A stretch of 18,747 nt of DNA from Davidsoniella eucalypti (lineage: Eukaryota; Ascomycota; Sordariomycetes; Microascales; Ceratocystidaceae), in contig RMBW01000257.1 of assembly GCA_004009845.1 (NCBI GenBank), positions 1 through 18,747 on the forward strand, given 5' to 3'. The translations under genes were made by a program, and so were the position numbers. Below, one piece after another: positions 8,391-15,961 of the stretch (positions are counted from its first letter, which is position 1; the number at the start of each line of letters is the position of its first letter). Under the pieces are notes generated by a model, which saw only the letters and a list, made by a program, of their open reading frames with translations, was not told the origin of the DNA and made no database searches.

Positions 8391-10254
8391 TGGCGTAGGC
8401 AGAAACTAAAGTCCGAAAGCTCATATCCCCAGCGGCGCTGTCTCTCAGCCAACGTTCTCTTGGTCTGAAAGTATTCCAAGTTCCGGTGATCAGTCCACAC
8501 CACAAAGTCGACCCCTAGGAGGAAATGGCGCCATTCGCGAATGGACCAGTAGATGGCCAACATCTCCTTGTCGTGAATGGGGTAGTTGGCTTCGGGGGGT
8601 GTGAGTTTGCGAGAAAGGAAGGCAATGGGATGCATGAGACCATCATCTCCTCGTTGAGACAATTCTGCTCCCAGGGCGTAACCGGATGAGTCCGCGGTCA
8701 ATACCGTTTCTCTCAGCGGGTCAAAGGGGGTCAAAACAGGGGGAGTGAGGAAGGCTCTCTTAACCTCGGCGAAAGCGTGCGCACATGCGTCGGACCAGAC
8801 AAAGGGGGTATCCTTCTTGGTTAACCCTACCATCGGTGCTATCATTTCGGACAGTCGAGGTACAAAGTCTCGATAGAAGTTGACAAAGCCGATGAAACCA
8901 CGTAGACCTTTCAAAGTTGTGGGAGAATTCCAGTTGCGAATCGCAAGGGTTTTCTCAGGGTCTGCCTTGATGCCAATACCTGGGCCAACAATGAAGCCGA
9001 GGAACTTGATTTCCTTAGCTAGGAACTGGCACTTGCGGAGGTCGAGTTGTAGGCCGGCGAGATCGAGCGCGTGGACAATTTCGAGCACTAACTTCCTGTG
9101 CTCTTCCTCAGTACCACTGGAGTAGATGTCCACATCGTCAATGTAGGCGCTGCAGCTGATGCCTAGCCATTTCCGAAGGACCGAATTGATGTAACGCTGG
9201 AACGCAGCAGGGGCATTAGTCAAACCGAAAGGGATAACGTTCCATTCAAAGGCCCCTAGGGGAGTCCGAAATGCGGTTAACTCCTCGTAGCCAGGGGCGA
9301 TACGAATGCGATGGAAGGCAGCAATGACATCGACCTTGGACACCCACTTGGCTTCCGAAATTTGCCGAAGGGTGTCGTGGATAAGGGGTAAGGGGTATGA
9401 GTCCTTTTTGGAAATAGCGTTGACTGCGCGGTAGTCTACGCAGAAACGAATTCCACCTCCAGGTTTCTTTACAAATAGCACTGGAGAGCCCACTTCAGAC
9501 TTTGTGTCCTTTATCCATCTTGTAGACAACAGTTCGGTCAATGTCTTCTGCATTACCAATAGTTCTGCGCGAGACAGCGGATACAACGATTGTACAGGTA
9601 ATGTCTTCCCTTCCAGCAGCTCGATTTTCAAGTCTACTCCAGGCCGGTGTGGCGGGAGGTCCTTCGAGGCTTTGGCTTCGAACGCAGAGGCAACAGGTCT
9701 TAACCATTCTGGGAGGGGTGGTCTTTCCAGTTCTTTCTGTTCCAACGCTCTGTTAACATCTTCTAGTGTGATGCGGTAAACAGCAGTGTCGTCGTTGTCG
9801 CAGAGTTTGTGGAATTCCTCAGGTGTTAACTCCTCAGCTGTAGTAACTTCAATCTGTCCCGAACGAGGGTGCAGGTGTACATCGTGGTTGATGAGCCAGC
9901 GTTGACCGAGTATCAGGTCTTCGGTTTGGCCGGGGACGACGTAGGCCCAAATGTCCTCGTGGTGGTCAGGTAGATGTAGCGTAAACTGTGCTATCTGGGT
10001 GATGACCGGGGGGTCGGACTGGGAGGAGGCGAGGGAGACCTTGCGAGGCTCGATAGGCTGGGTCTGGGTAGCGTAGGGGAGTAGGCGCGGAGGGACGACG
10101 GCGAGGCAGAGGCAGCCACTGTCGACGAGAGCTTTAGTCGAAAGTTCATTAATAGACAAATCTAAGTATAAACCTTTAGCTCCCATCTGAGTTCTAACTA
10201 TCTCTTCCCCTATCTTCGTATCCTCCTGGTCAGGGCGCGACTTGTCCTGACCAC
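8386..10254 (-). pseudogene. pol: pol of element D, 5' half: protease, RT, RNase H (interrupted by element B)
   Basis: The first ATG is at 10186, but the frame is open back to the gag stop, and these 23 codons (for example IGEEIVRTQ) resemble the matching part of B (IGDRIVRLE). Numbering from the ATG: the retroviral-type protease DSG has D at residue 22 (ALVDSGC); RT follows with FCVDYRAVN, the LPFG-like VIPFGLTNAPAAFQR and the YIDD box at 348-351; RNase H shows TADSSGYALGAE, DKEMLAIYWSI and TDHRNLEYF. It ends at LRHR where element B begins, and its integrase is at 2244-3344. RT and RNase H copy the element RNA to DNA. No internal stop or shift is seen, so apart from the insertions pol looks recently intact. 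Confidence 0.9.
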
Positions 10255-10263
10255 CTAAAAATC
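10227..10263 (-). promoter_or_regulatory. gag-pol -1 frameshift signal of element D
   Basis: Gag ends GAT TTT TAG (10263-10255). One nucleotide later begins an 8-bp perfect stem: TGGTCAGG and CCTGACCA occupy 10227-10253 with an 11-nt loop. Pol continues in the -1 frame (GGA TTT TTA GGT). The spacer is shorter than the usual 5-9 nt, so the lower stem may be open when the ribosome pauses. Confidence 0.55.
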
Positions 10264-12048
10264 CAGTTCAATTAGGTCGTATTCCGACCCGTTCTCCGCT
10301 ACCTTAGAGTCGACCTTGGCTACCGTCGTAGTGGTGTTGTCAGGGGGAGGTAGCACACGATCCATGGCCCGTTCGTCATACTTCGCGATTTCCTCACGCA
10401 TTACCGTGCGTATGGCGTTGATAGACAGCTGATTGTTGGAGGGGCCTGGCTGGGAAGAGCGCTGGGGGCAACGGCGTGCGATGTGATCCTTGAGCCCACA
10501 GATAAAGCATGCGTTTTCGCGCATTAACCGGTGTCGTTCCGACTCGGACAGTTTTGGTCTGTCTGAGCGGGCAGCAAGCTGAGGGCGGTTCTCCCGACGG
10601 GTCTGTTGGTCAGGCCGCTCTCTCCAGTTACTCGACTTGGTGTGCTCGGGCTTAGGGGTGGACTCAACGATGCGGCGCTTACCAGTGGGACGGTCGAAGT
10701 GCTTCAAGAGGCTGTCAATGATGGCGTGGTATGAGTTGGACTCCCAAGCCCATCCGGTGCGTTCAACCAAATCGTCACGCATGGCAGAACGTAGAATGTC
10801 GATCAACGTGGTGTCGTCGTGAATGCCGGCTTCCATGGCTAGGGTTTCGAATCGGAGGTGGAAGGCCTTGAAGGTTTCACGATCTCCCTGAGCGGACTTG
10901 TAGAAGGCGATGCGAGCGTTAGTGAGTCGTTCGCGCGACCGGAACATATCGTCGAGTTTCTCCAGCAGCAGATCGTAGGGTCTGGATCGTTGGCAAATGG
11001 AGTCGAAGAAAACGTTTAGCTTGGCCTGTGTGGTTGCACCTAAGCGGCTGTACAGGTATACCGCCCGCGAGATGTCGTTGCCCAAAGCGGCACCATCGAT
11101 CATCATTTTGTTCGTAGCTAGCCTTCTCCAAATCTCGTAGTCCGAGTGTAGGCCACTAAATTCGTTGAGCAGTGGTTGGACTTGGCGAGGTAGGGCTTGG
11201 TTGGAGGAGGCAGGTAGTGGCTGGGAAACAGGTGCAGGTGGTAGCGAGGGAGCCGTGGGTTCGCGTTGTTCCTTAGCAAACAGCATTTGACCAAGACGGT
11301 TCATCATGGACTTCATTTCTACCATGTCATCTTGTAGAGAGTCCAGACGGTCAGCTTCGCGAGAGGGTTGGCGGCCACGATCTGATTCAGGGTACGTGTC
11401 GCGTGGTCTCATACTCTCAGCGAGGCGGGCTAAGTCAGAAGTGTCCGAAGGGTTATCACTGGCGTCGTCATCATCTGCGGGCAGCGGGTTGCGTGAGGTG
11501 GTTACTCTGCTCAATGTGCGTGCGTGCGTGGTTTCGGTGGAGATGAGCTGCTCCGTGGTCTCCTTGGCTTTAGAGCGAGTTCGCGTGGGGGTGCGAGGCA
11601 GGCCCATGAAAGGTGACTTGAGGAGGGAAGGACGGAGCGAGGTTCGAGCAACGCGTTCCTGACGCGTACGAGCTTGGCCGATGTGGACGTGGCCGACAAA
11701 ACCGCTGGTGAAAGAGAGGTGGCCTAGGTGGCTGTGGAAGTGCTGGCTGTGACTGAGGATATCACGGGAGGCAGGGCAGAATCCTAGGGTGGCAGCGAGG
11801 CGCGCGCGTTCCTTGCGTTTAAAGAGGGCAAGGTAACACCAGCCGGGTCTACTCCAGGGTCGATCCTCGGGTAGGCCTACGGCCGACAGCGTGTAACCCT
11901 CAGGGGGCTCCTGGCTGGGGTCTAGGAGGTGGACACGAGCCAGGGCTAGTTTCTGCTTAATAATACAGAAGGCTTCGTAGTAACCAACGAGGGCGGCGCA
12001 GTTCAGGGAGGCCAGGATGACCAGAACCAGGAAGGTGAAGTCAGACAT
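10255..12048 (-). CDS. gag: Gag of element D
   Basis: 597 codons, intact. It encodes the structural protein that forms the particle and binds element RNA. The first 30 residues hold a long hydrophobic run (FTFLVLVILASLNCAALVG), unusual for Gag and also seen in element A. A basic, Arg/Ser-rich middle follows, then a capsid-like region (YEIWRRLATNKMMID ... TQAKLNVFF ... FKAFHLRFETLAMEAG), and near the C terminus one CCHC zinc knuckle, CFICGLKDHIARRC, at residues 514-527. The start is chosen because it is the first AUG of the inferred transcript and is conserved in element A. The stop overlaps the frameshift signal to pol. Single-knuckle Gags are common in Ty3/Gypsy elements; the membrane-like N terminus is the odd part. 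Confidence 0.88.
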   Translation of the reverse strand: MSDFTFLVLVILASLNCAALVGYYEAFCIIKQKLALARVHLLDPSQEPPEGYTLSAVGLPEDRPWSRPGWCYLALFKRKERARLAATLGFCPASRDILSHSQHFHSHLGHLSFTSGFVGHVHIGQARTRQERVARTSLRPSLLKSPFMGLPRTPTRTRSKAKETTEQLISTETTHARTLSRVTTSRNPLPADDDDASDNPSDTSDLARLAESMRPRDTYPESDRGRQPSREADRLDSLQDDMVEMKSMMNRLGQMLFAKEQREPTAPSLPPAPVSQPLPASSNQALPRQVQPLLNEFSGLHSDYEIWRRLATNKMMIDGAALGNDISRAVYLYSRLGATTQAKLNVFFDSICQRSRPYDLLLEKLDDMFRSRERLTNARIAFYKSAQGDRETFKAFHLRFETLAMEAGIHDDTTLIDILRSAMRDDLVERTGWAWESNSYHAIIDSLLKHFDRPTGKRRIVESTPKPEHTKSSNWRERPDQQTRRENRPQLAARSDRPKLSESERHRLMRENACFICGLKDHIARRCPQRSSQPGPSNNQLSINAIRTVMREEIAKYDERAMDRVLPPPDNTTTTVAKVDSKVAENGSEYDLIELDF

Positions 12049-12091
12049 AGTGACTTAGGAGCGCAAGGGGTAACAAGCGGACTGGTAGGGG

Positions 12092-12354
12092 CAAGCCTTG
12101 TAGGAGGGAGGCTTGGACAAGGGGCAGACTGTTTAGGCAGAGTCTGGACAGGATAGGGGCAAACAGAGACGGTGTTTGGACAAAGAGGAGGTGAAAGCAA
12201 GCGGACGGCTTGGACAGAAGAGAGGGCAAGCGGACGGCTTGGACAGAATGGAGGGCAAGCGGACGGCTTGGACAGAATAGAGGGCAAGCAGACGGCTTGG
12301 ACAGAAGTAAATACAGCGAGCAGATGCTCGGACAAAGGGGCAAGCGGATGCTTG
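12092..12354 (-). repeat. Leader hairpin repeat array of element D (9 stem-loops)
   Basis: Nine inverted repeats start at 12092, 12125, 12160, 12198, 12227, 12256, 12285, 12317 and 12341. Six have CAAGC/GCTTG arms; the others have CAGAC/GTCTG, CAAAC/GTTTG and CGAGC/GCTCG, that is, both arms changed together. Loops range from 4 to 14 nt. The three units at 12198-12285 repeat every 29 bp. Each is followed by GGACA on the plus strand. The array fills most of the leader between primer site and gag, as in element A. Confidence 0.85.
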
Positions 12355-12371
12355 GACAAGATAAAGAAGTT

Positions 12372-12382
12372 ATCGGTCTCAA
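12372..12382 (-). other. Self-priming primer-binding site of element D
   Basis: TTGAGACCGAT on the minus strand, 2 nt from the inferred LTR end, is the exact 11-nt reverse complement of ATCGGTCTCAA inside the LTR (12449-12439). The complementarity stops after 11 nt on both sides. It is the same in element A. Tf1-type self-priming is inferred. Confidence 0.72.
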
Positions 12383-12384
12383 AA

Positions 12385-12565
12385 TGAGACGATATACGAG
12401 GAGTTGCGATGAAAACTGGTCGTAAAAGAATAGTTCGATTGAGACCGATGAAGGAGAAAGAGAAACTAAGACTAATAATCGGCGGGAATAGGTCCCTACT
12501 TATAGCCGATTCTAGTACTGACAAGGAATGCCTTGGCTAACCTTACTAGGCCTTAGTCTCTTACA
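12385..12565 (-). repeat. 5' LTR of element D (181 bp)
   Basis: It starts TGTAAGAGAC at 12565 and ends CGTCTCA at 12385. It is similar to LTRs A and B along its length. The outer edge is sharp because element C coding sequence begins at 12566. The inner edge is inferred from the primer site and from LTR B, whose ends are fixed by its target-site duplication. Confidence 0.82.
12439..12505 (-). promoter_or_regulatory. LTR promoter of element D: TATA box and inferred RNA start
   Basis: A TATA box (CTATAAGTAG, 12505-12496) is followed by a pyrimidine-rich tract (TTTCTCTTTCTCCTTC) and the inferred start ATCGGTC at 12449. The start is deduced from the 11-nt complementarity to the primer site, not measured. 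TATA to start is about 50 nt, reasonable for a fungal promoter. Confidence 0.55.
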
Positions 12566-14341
12566 CGCTGGGCCTACGAACTGTCAGATTTCTCCTTCTC
12601 TCTCCGCCATCGTCCTGGCACTGCTCAAGTAGTTCCTGACGCCCTTTCACGACGGGATCAGGACATGCCACACGACGCCACCGACGACAGACTAGCCAGC
12701 CGAGACCACCAAATGCTGAAAACGCTTCCCGGCAGTCCTGACTTGGTCGTTGTTGGCGCTATGTGGACACAGGACCCAGACAAGGACATTTCTACAGACG
12801 AACAAGTTCGCACCACGGTGTTAGTGTCTCCATTTCAAGACCCAGAACTGTCCCAGCTCTGGATGGACGCACTAAAGCACAACAACCGTTGGTGGCTTGC
12901 TCGTGATCTCGTCAAATCAGGTGCACGAACTTTTCCTCCCGCTTGGGGACTGCAATGGCAGATCAGCGAATGCCGACTTGACGATAAAGGTTTACTCCGC
13001 TGGCGCGACCGCTTATGGATTCCACGTTTTGAACCCCTCCGCACTAAATTAATTCAGAACATTCACGATTCTTATTTGGCAGGCCACCCTGGTCGTAACA
13101 TTACCCGCGATCTGGTCTCTCGAGAATATGCTTGGCCTGGATTAACTTCGGACGTGCGCAGGTTTGTTTCGAATTGCTCTACTTGTGGTAAAAGCAAGAT
13201 TTGGCGCGAACAAAAACGTGGTTTACTTAAGCCGTTGCCAGTGCCAGCACGGCCCTGGACAGAGCTGGCCATGGACTTTATTGGCCCTCTACCAGAGTCC
13301 CGCGGCTGCACAGCAATCTTAGGAGTCACCGATCGTCTTACCAAGTCGCAAGTGTTGATTCCAATGAAGTCTACCTCCTCTCGTGATACTGCAGAGGCCC
13401 TTCTGGTAAACGTATTCTCCCATCATGGATTTCCTTCAGCAATAGTTTCTGACCGTGGCCCCCAATTTGCGCATTTATTTTGGGGAGAAGTTTGCAGGCG
13501 CCTAGGCATCAAGCGACGTTTGTCCACCGCTTTCCACCCACAAACCGACGGAGCCCAAGAAAGAAGTAATCAGGAAATCGAAGCCTATATTCGCAACTTC
13601 TGTTCTTTTGCTCAAAACGACTGGGCAGATCTCCTGCCGCAAGCGCAGCTTGCTCTCAACAACAGGATCGCATCAAGCACCGGCATGTCCCCCTTCTTCG
13701 CCAACCACGGTTTCAACATCGATATCATCGAGCCGTCGACTCAAGGGCTGCCTGCTTCTGCTGGATCTCCAGTCGAGGGTGCACAGCAGTGGCTAAGCAA
13801 GCTACGCGATGCCATGGCCTTTGCCCGCGCCTCTCTTGCTGCTGCTCAAGAAGCGCAGGAGAGAGCCTCGAACCGCCACCGTCAGCCAGCTGAGAAGTTC
13901 CATGTGGGTGATACAGTGTATCTTAGTACTAAAAACATTTCCACAGCTCGTCCCTCTCGCAAACTCGATTGGCTAGCCAAACGCTACAAAGTCACAGGAC
14001 TAGTAGGTAGCCACGTGGTCAAGCTCAATGTCCCAGGCAACATTTGGCCAAGTTTTCATGTCAGCATGGTGCGCCGAGCCGCTAATGATCCGCTCCCCTC
14101 TCAAGTCTTACAAGATGATGAGCCGGGGCCGGTGACGGAGCGTGAAGCAGCTTCGAATCCTGACCTGGTAGCTGGCGAATGGAGGGTAGAGAGTATTTTA
14201 AAGACACGTAAAAATCGACGAGCAGAGCAGGCGTTAGTCAAGTGGTTAGGTTACGAAGACGCTACCTGGGAACCCCTCATTCACGTTAAGGACACCTTAG
14301 CTTGGAAAATCTTCGCAGAGGCGAATGGTCGCTCGGATTGA
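12566..14341 (+). pseudogene. pol: pol of element C, 3' part: RNase H end, integrase, chromodomain
   Basis: 591 codons are open from the junction; the first ATG is at 12665, but in-frame homology (YELSDFSFSLRHRPGTAQVV) starts at 12566, so that ATG is not the real start. Order: the end of RNase H and linker (VPDALSRRDQDM), the zinc region (HDSYLAGH ... CSTC), the DDE core (D in AMDFIGPLP, D in VSDRGPQF, E in ERSNQEIE), the C-terminal domain (KLDWLAKRYKVTG, FHVSMVRRA), and a chromodomain over the last 55 residues (VESILKTRKNRRAEQALVKW, GYEDATWEP). Chromodomains of this lineage direct integration to marked chromatin. The integrase-chromodomain part has no stop or shift, so it could still encode those domains, but the N-terminal part was separated by element D. 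Confidence 0.9.
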
Positions 14342-14502
14342 ACTTAGTCATAGGTGATTTGTCACTCATTCTTCTTCTTGGTATCTGGTTATTTTTCATT
14401 GTTTTTCTGGTCCCTCCAATTTGTATCAATAATTTTTTATTTTCATTTCTTTTCTCAGCCTCATGGAGGGGGGCTCATATATCTTAGGTTAGTTAGAACA
14501 TT

Positions 14503-14516
14503 GAGGGGGGGGTAGT
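14503..14516 (+). other. Polypurine tract of element C
   Basis: GAGGGGGGGG (14503-14512) plus TAGT directly precedes the LTR start TGAAAGG. It has the same form as the tract of element B. A second G-rich run, GGAGGGGGG, lies about 40 nt upstream (near 14464-14472). Confidence 0.75.
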
Positions 14517-14705
14517 TGAAAGGATCTAGGACCCAATCTTGTTGGCTGTGGTATCTACCACAGCCGTTACTTTTGTCTATATAAGGAGGCGTCTCCCTCC
14601 TTATTCTTGTCTAGTTCTTCTCTTCCCTCTCTATCTTCTTTAACCTCGTCAAATACTATATCTCTTCTACTTCTGCAAGCCTCGTTCTCGTCGTAGATCG
14701 TCACA
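14517..14705 (+). repeat. 3' LTR of element C (189 bp)
   Basis: It starts TGAAAGGATC and ends CGTCACA. The end is set by comparison with the related solo LTR at 18448-18624, whose target duplication defines its edges. It has a TATA box (TATATAAGG, 14578-14586), a pyrimidine-rich stretch after it, and a 20-nt palindrome upstream. The flank after it starts GGGAA, the expected duplication; its partner is not in view. Confidence 0.82.
14544..14565. promoter_or_regulatory. Conserved palindrome in U3 of the C-type LTR
   Basis: Arms GGCTGTGGTA and TACCACAGCC are perfect inverted repeats around a TC centre, about 12 bp before the TATA box. The solo LTR has the same palindrome at 18576-18597 with one mismatch, while nearby bases differ more. 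It could be a site for a dimeric regulator or an RNA/DNA hairpin; which one is unknown. Confidence 0.5.
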
Positions 14706-14857
14706 GGGAATCTTGCCACCACCGATAAGCAGAAGCTTGTTGGTGCTCTGTGTAGTCTGAACGGAGCTTGGTAGCTCGATCTCCTCGATGCGGCGTTTGT
14801 TTTTTTGTTTTTGTTGATGGTGGTGTTGATTTCGTCGGTCATTTCGCTGTCGTCCAT
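14706..14857 (-). pseudogene. Possible N-terminal fragment of a host gene cut by element C
   Basis: On the minus strand an ATG at 14857 (context ACACACATGGAC) opens a short acidic then Lys-rich frame (MDDSEMTDEINTTINKNKK). In the other frame after an A7 run, the sequence reads KRRIEEIELPSSVQ and then TNKLLLIGGGKIP, ending exactly at element C's LTR. Base composition is richer in G+C than the flanking AT-rich DNA. I read it as the first exon part of a gene that C interrupted, with a one-base slip in the A7 run, either real or a sequencing error. I do not recognise the protein; chance cannot be excluded for so short a piece. Confidence 0.35.
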
Positions 14858-15803
14858 GTGTGTTGGTACGAGGCTGATTGATTCAGTGGGGGTGACCGTT
14901 GGGCTTTCGCCGTCTTTCGAGGCTTCAATCGCCCTTATGCATCGCGCATGGCGTGCGCCATCATGCAACTGGTATTAATAGATTCGTAGAGATGAGTTAA
15001 GTATTTTAAACGTGTTTTGAGATGGATTCGAGCAAAATTGTATTAATTTTCGCTGATTTTTTGGTCTTTTTGGGTGCTGAGCTATTGGTTCTTACATAAT
15101 TTATATACGTCTTATTACATTTCCCTTGCAATGAAACATTCCTTTAGAACTACGTACATAACTTACTGTAAGTCCTTGATCATTGCTGATTACTACTACC
15201 ATTCTTCTTACTCATGACTATGTAGAATTCTTCTAAACAAACTTGGTCTTTGCTCATGTGTTTTAGCGACGATATTAACTTGCATTATAAGTCGGGAATC
15301 ATTCAGTGAACAATATATCCTGCAGATACTACAGAAAGTGATTGCTAGTAAGTTCAGTATTAAAATGCCAACTGTGCCAGTTGCTACCACTACACTTGTT
15401 GTTTTATCAATCATGTAAGCTCTAAATCCCAACCACCTAATGTCATGCTATTGTAATGGTATAAGTACCTAAAGTTGTTGATAATTTGAACTGCTGCCAT
15501 GTTAGTCTTGTGGTTCTTCTTACAACTAAAGAACCTAACTGAAATACATATCAAGTTAGTGTCTGTCGCTATTGTGCTATAATTCCCAGTAATATCCATT
15601 AAATCTACTTGTTATATTATTTGTTTGGCTAACTATCCTTTTCAAATTTGTTGACTATCTTTCTATATTGTACCTAGATACTTGCTTTATATTGTAGAAC
15701 TCCCAGAATATTTAGTATTCTACGAGTGAATTTCTGCATGCAATCAACTTGATTTTTAATTTAAATCTTTTAGGTTTATTTTAAATCTTTTTTTTAAAAA
15801 AAA

Positions 15804-15840
15804 ATTCAGTAATCTTACGGAGCTATAGAGCTATAAACAT
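15804..15840 (-). repeat. Mini-retroposon-like repeat, copy 1 (diverged)
   Basis: Contains ACGGAGCTATAGAGCTATA on the plus strand, next to a run of T and A at its left. It matches the core of copies 2-4, but its right end differs. No target duplication was found. Confidence 0.5.
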
Positions 15841-15885
15841 GTTATTTATAGACCTTTTCTAAATCTGTCGACACTAATTCAACCC

Positions 15886-15961
15886 TGTAGCGTTTCTTTT
15901 TTTTTTTTTTAATTCATTTATCTTATGGAGCTATAGAGCTATGAAGATTGTAGCGTTTCTT
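15886..15961 (-). mobile_element. Mini-retroposon copy 2 with 13-bp target duplication
   Basis: A perfect direct repeat TGTAGCGTTTCTT lies at 15886-15898 and 15949-15961. Between them, read on the minus strand, is a core of 38 nt (starting ATCTTCATAGCTCTATAGC) followed by an A-run of 14 that extends into the duplication. A short RNA-derived unit plus A-tail between duplications of 10-20 bp is the signature of target-primed reverse transcription, as used by LINE-type machinery. No LINE gene is in the window. Confidence 0.65.

Larger units (their letters stand above)
7421..10186 (-). other. Chimeric 921-codon ORF: D protease-RT-RNase H fused to B gag
   Basis: One uninterrupted frame runs from the D pol ATG (10186) to the B gag stop (7421). 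Residues 1 to about 599 are D protease, RT (YIDD 348-351) and most of RNase H; about 600-605 (LSRAK) are encoded by the LTR stub; about 606-921 are B Gag with zinc knuckles at 815-867. The order is pol then gag, the reverse of normal. Gene callers would report a single protein, but the insertion and deletion junctions explain it fully. It is listed so that it is not mistaken for a new gene family; whether it is translated is unknown. Confidence 0.85.
2244..12565 (-). mobile_element. Element D: Ty3/Gypsy chromovirus-like retrotransposon split by element B
   Basis: D runs on the minus strand from its 5' LTR (12565) through leader, gag and pol to 8386. It is interrupted by element B (3345-8385) and resumes at 3344 with integrase until element A cuts it at 2244. 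Joining across B with one copy of GGCGG restores the reading frame at the RNase H-integrase boundary (RHRPGTEQ), so both parts are one element. Its 5' LTR abuts plus-strand RNase H sequence of element C; the flanking CGCTG (12566-12570) is the expected duplication, with the partner outside the window. All visible D coding parts are open, so D was probably intact when B inserted. Its 3' LTR is not in the window. Confidence 0.85.
12566..14705 (+). mobile_element. Element C: 3' half of a chromovirus retrotransposon interrupted by element D
   Basis: Plus-strand coding begins abruptly at 12566 next to D's LTR, inside the RNase H end, and continues through integrase and chromodomain to a stop at 14341. 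A 3' untranslated stretch, a PPT and a 189-bp LTR ending at 14705 follow. Its pol is related to those of B and D, but its LTR (TGAAAGGATC...) belongs to another family. The 5' half should lie left of element D, outside the window. C is the oldest layer of the nest. Confidence 0.88.

Noticed and set aside
12665..12667. ATG of element C pol as a true start
   Set aside because: In-frame homology to RNase H continues upstream to the junction at 12566; the ATG is internal.
14567..14968. Minus-strand frame of 133 codons
   Set aside because: It begins at a TTG, its 3' part runs through the LTR of element C, and the best coding-like signal switches frame at the A7 run; only 14706-14857 is kept, as a possible fragment.
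15208..15432. 74-codon minus-strand frame with one hydrophobic segment
   Set aside because: Short, AT-rich, with no neighbour or motif to support it.
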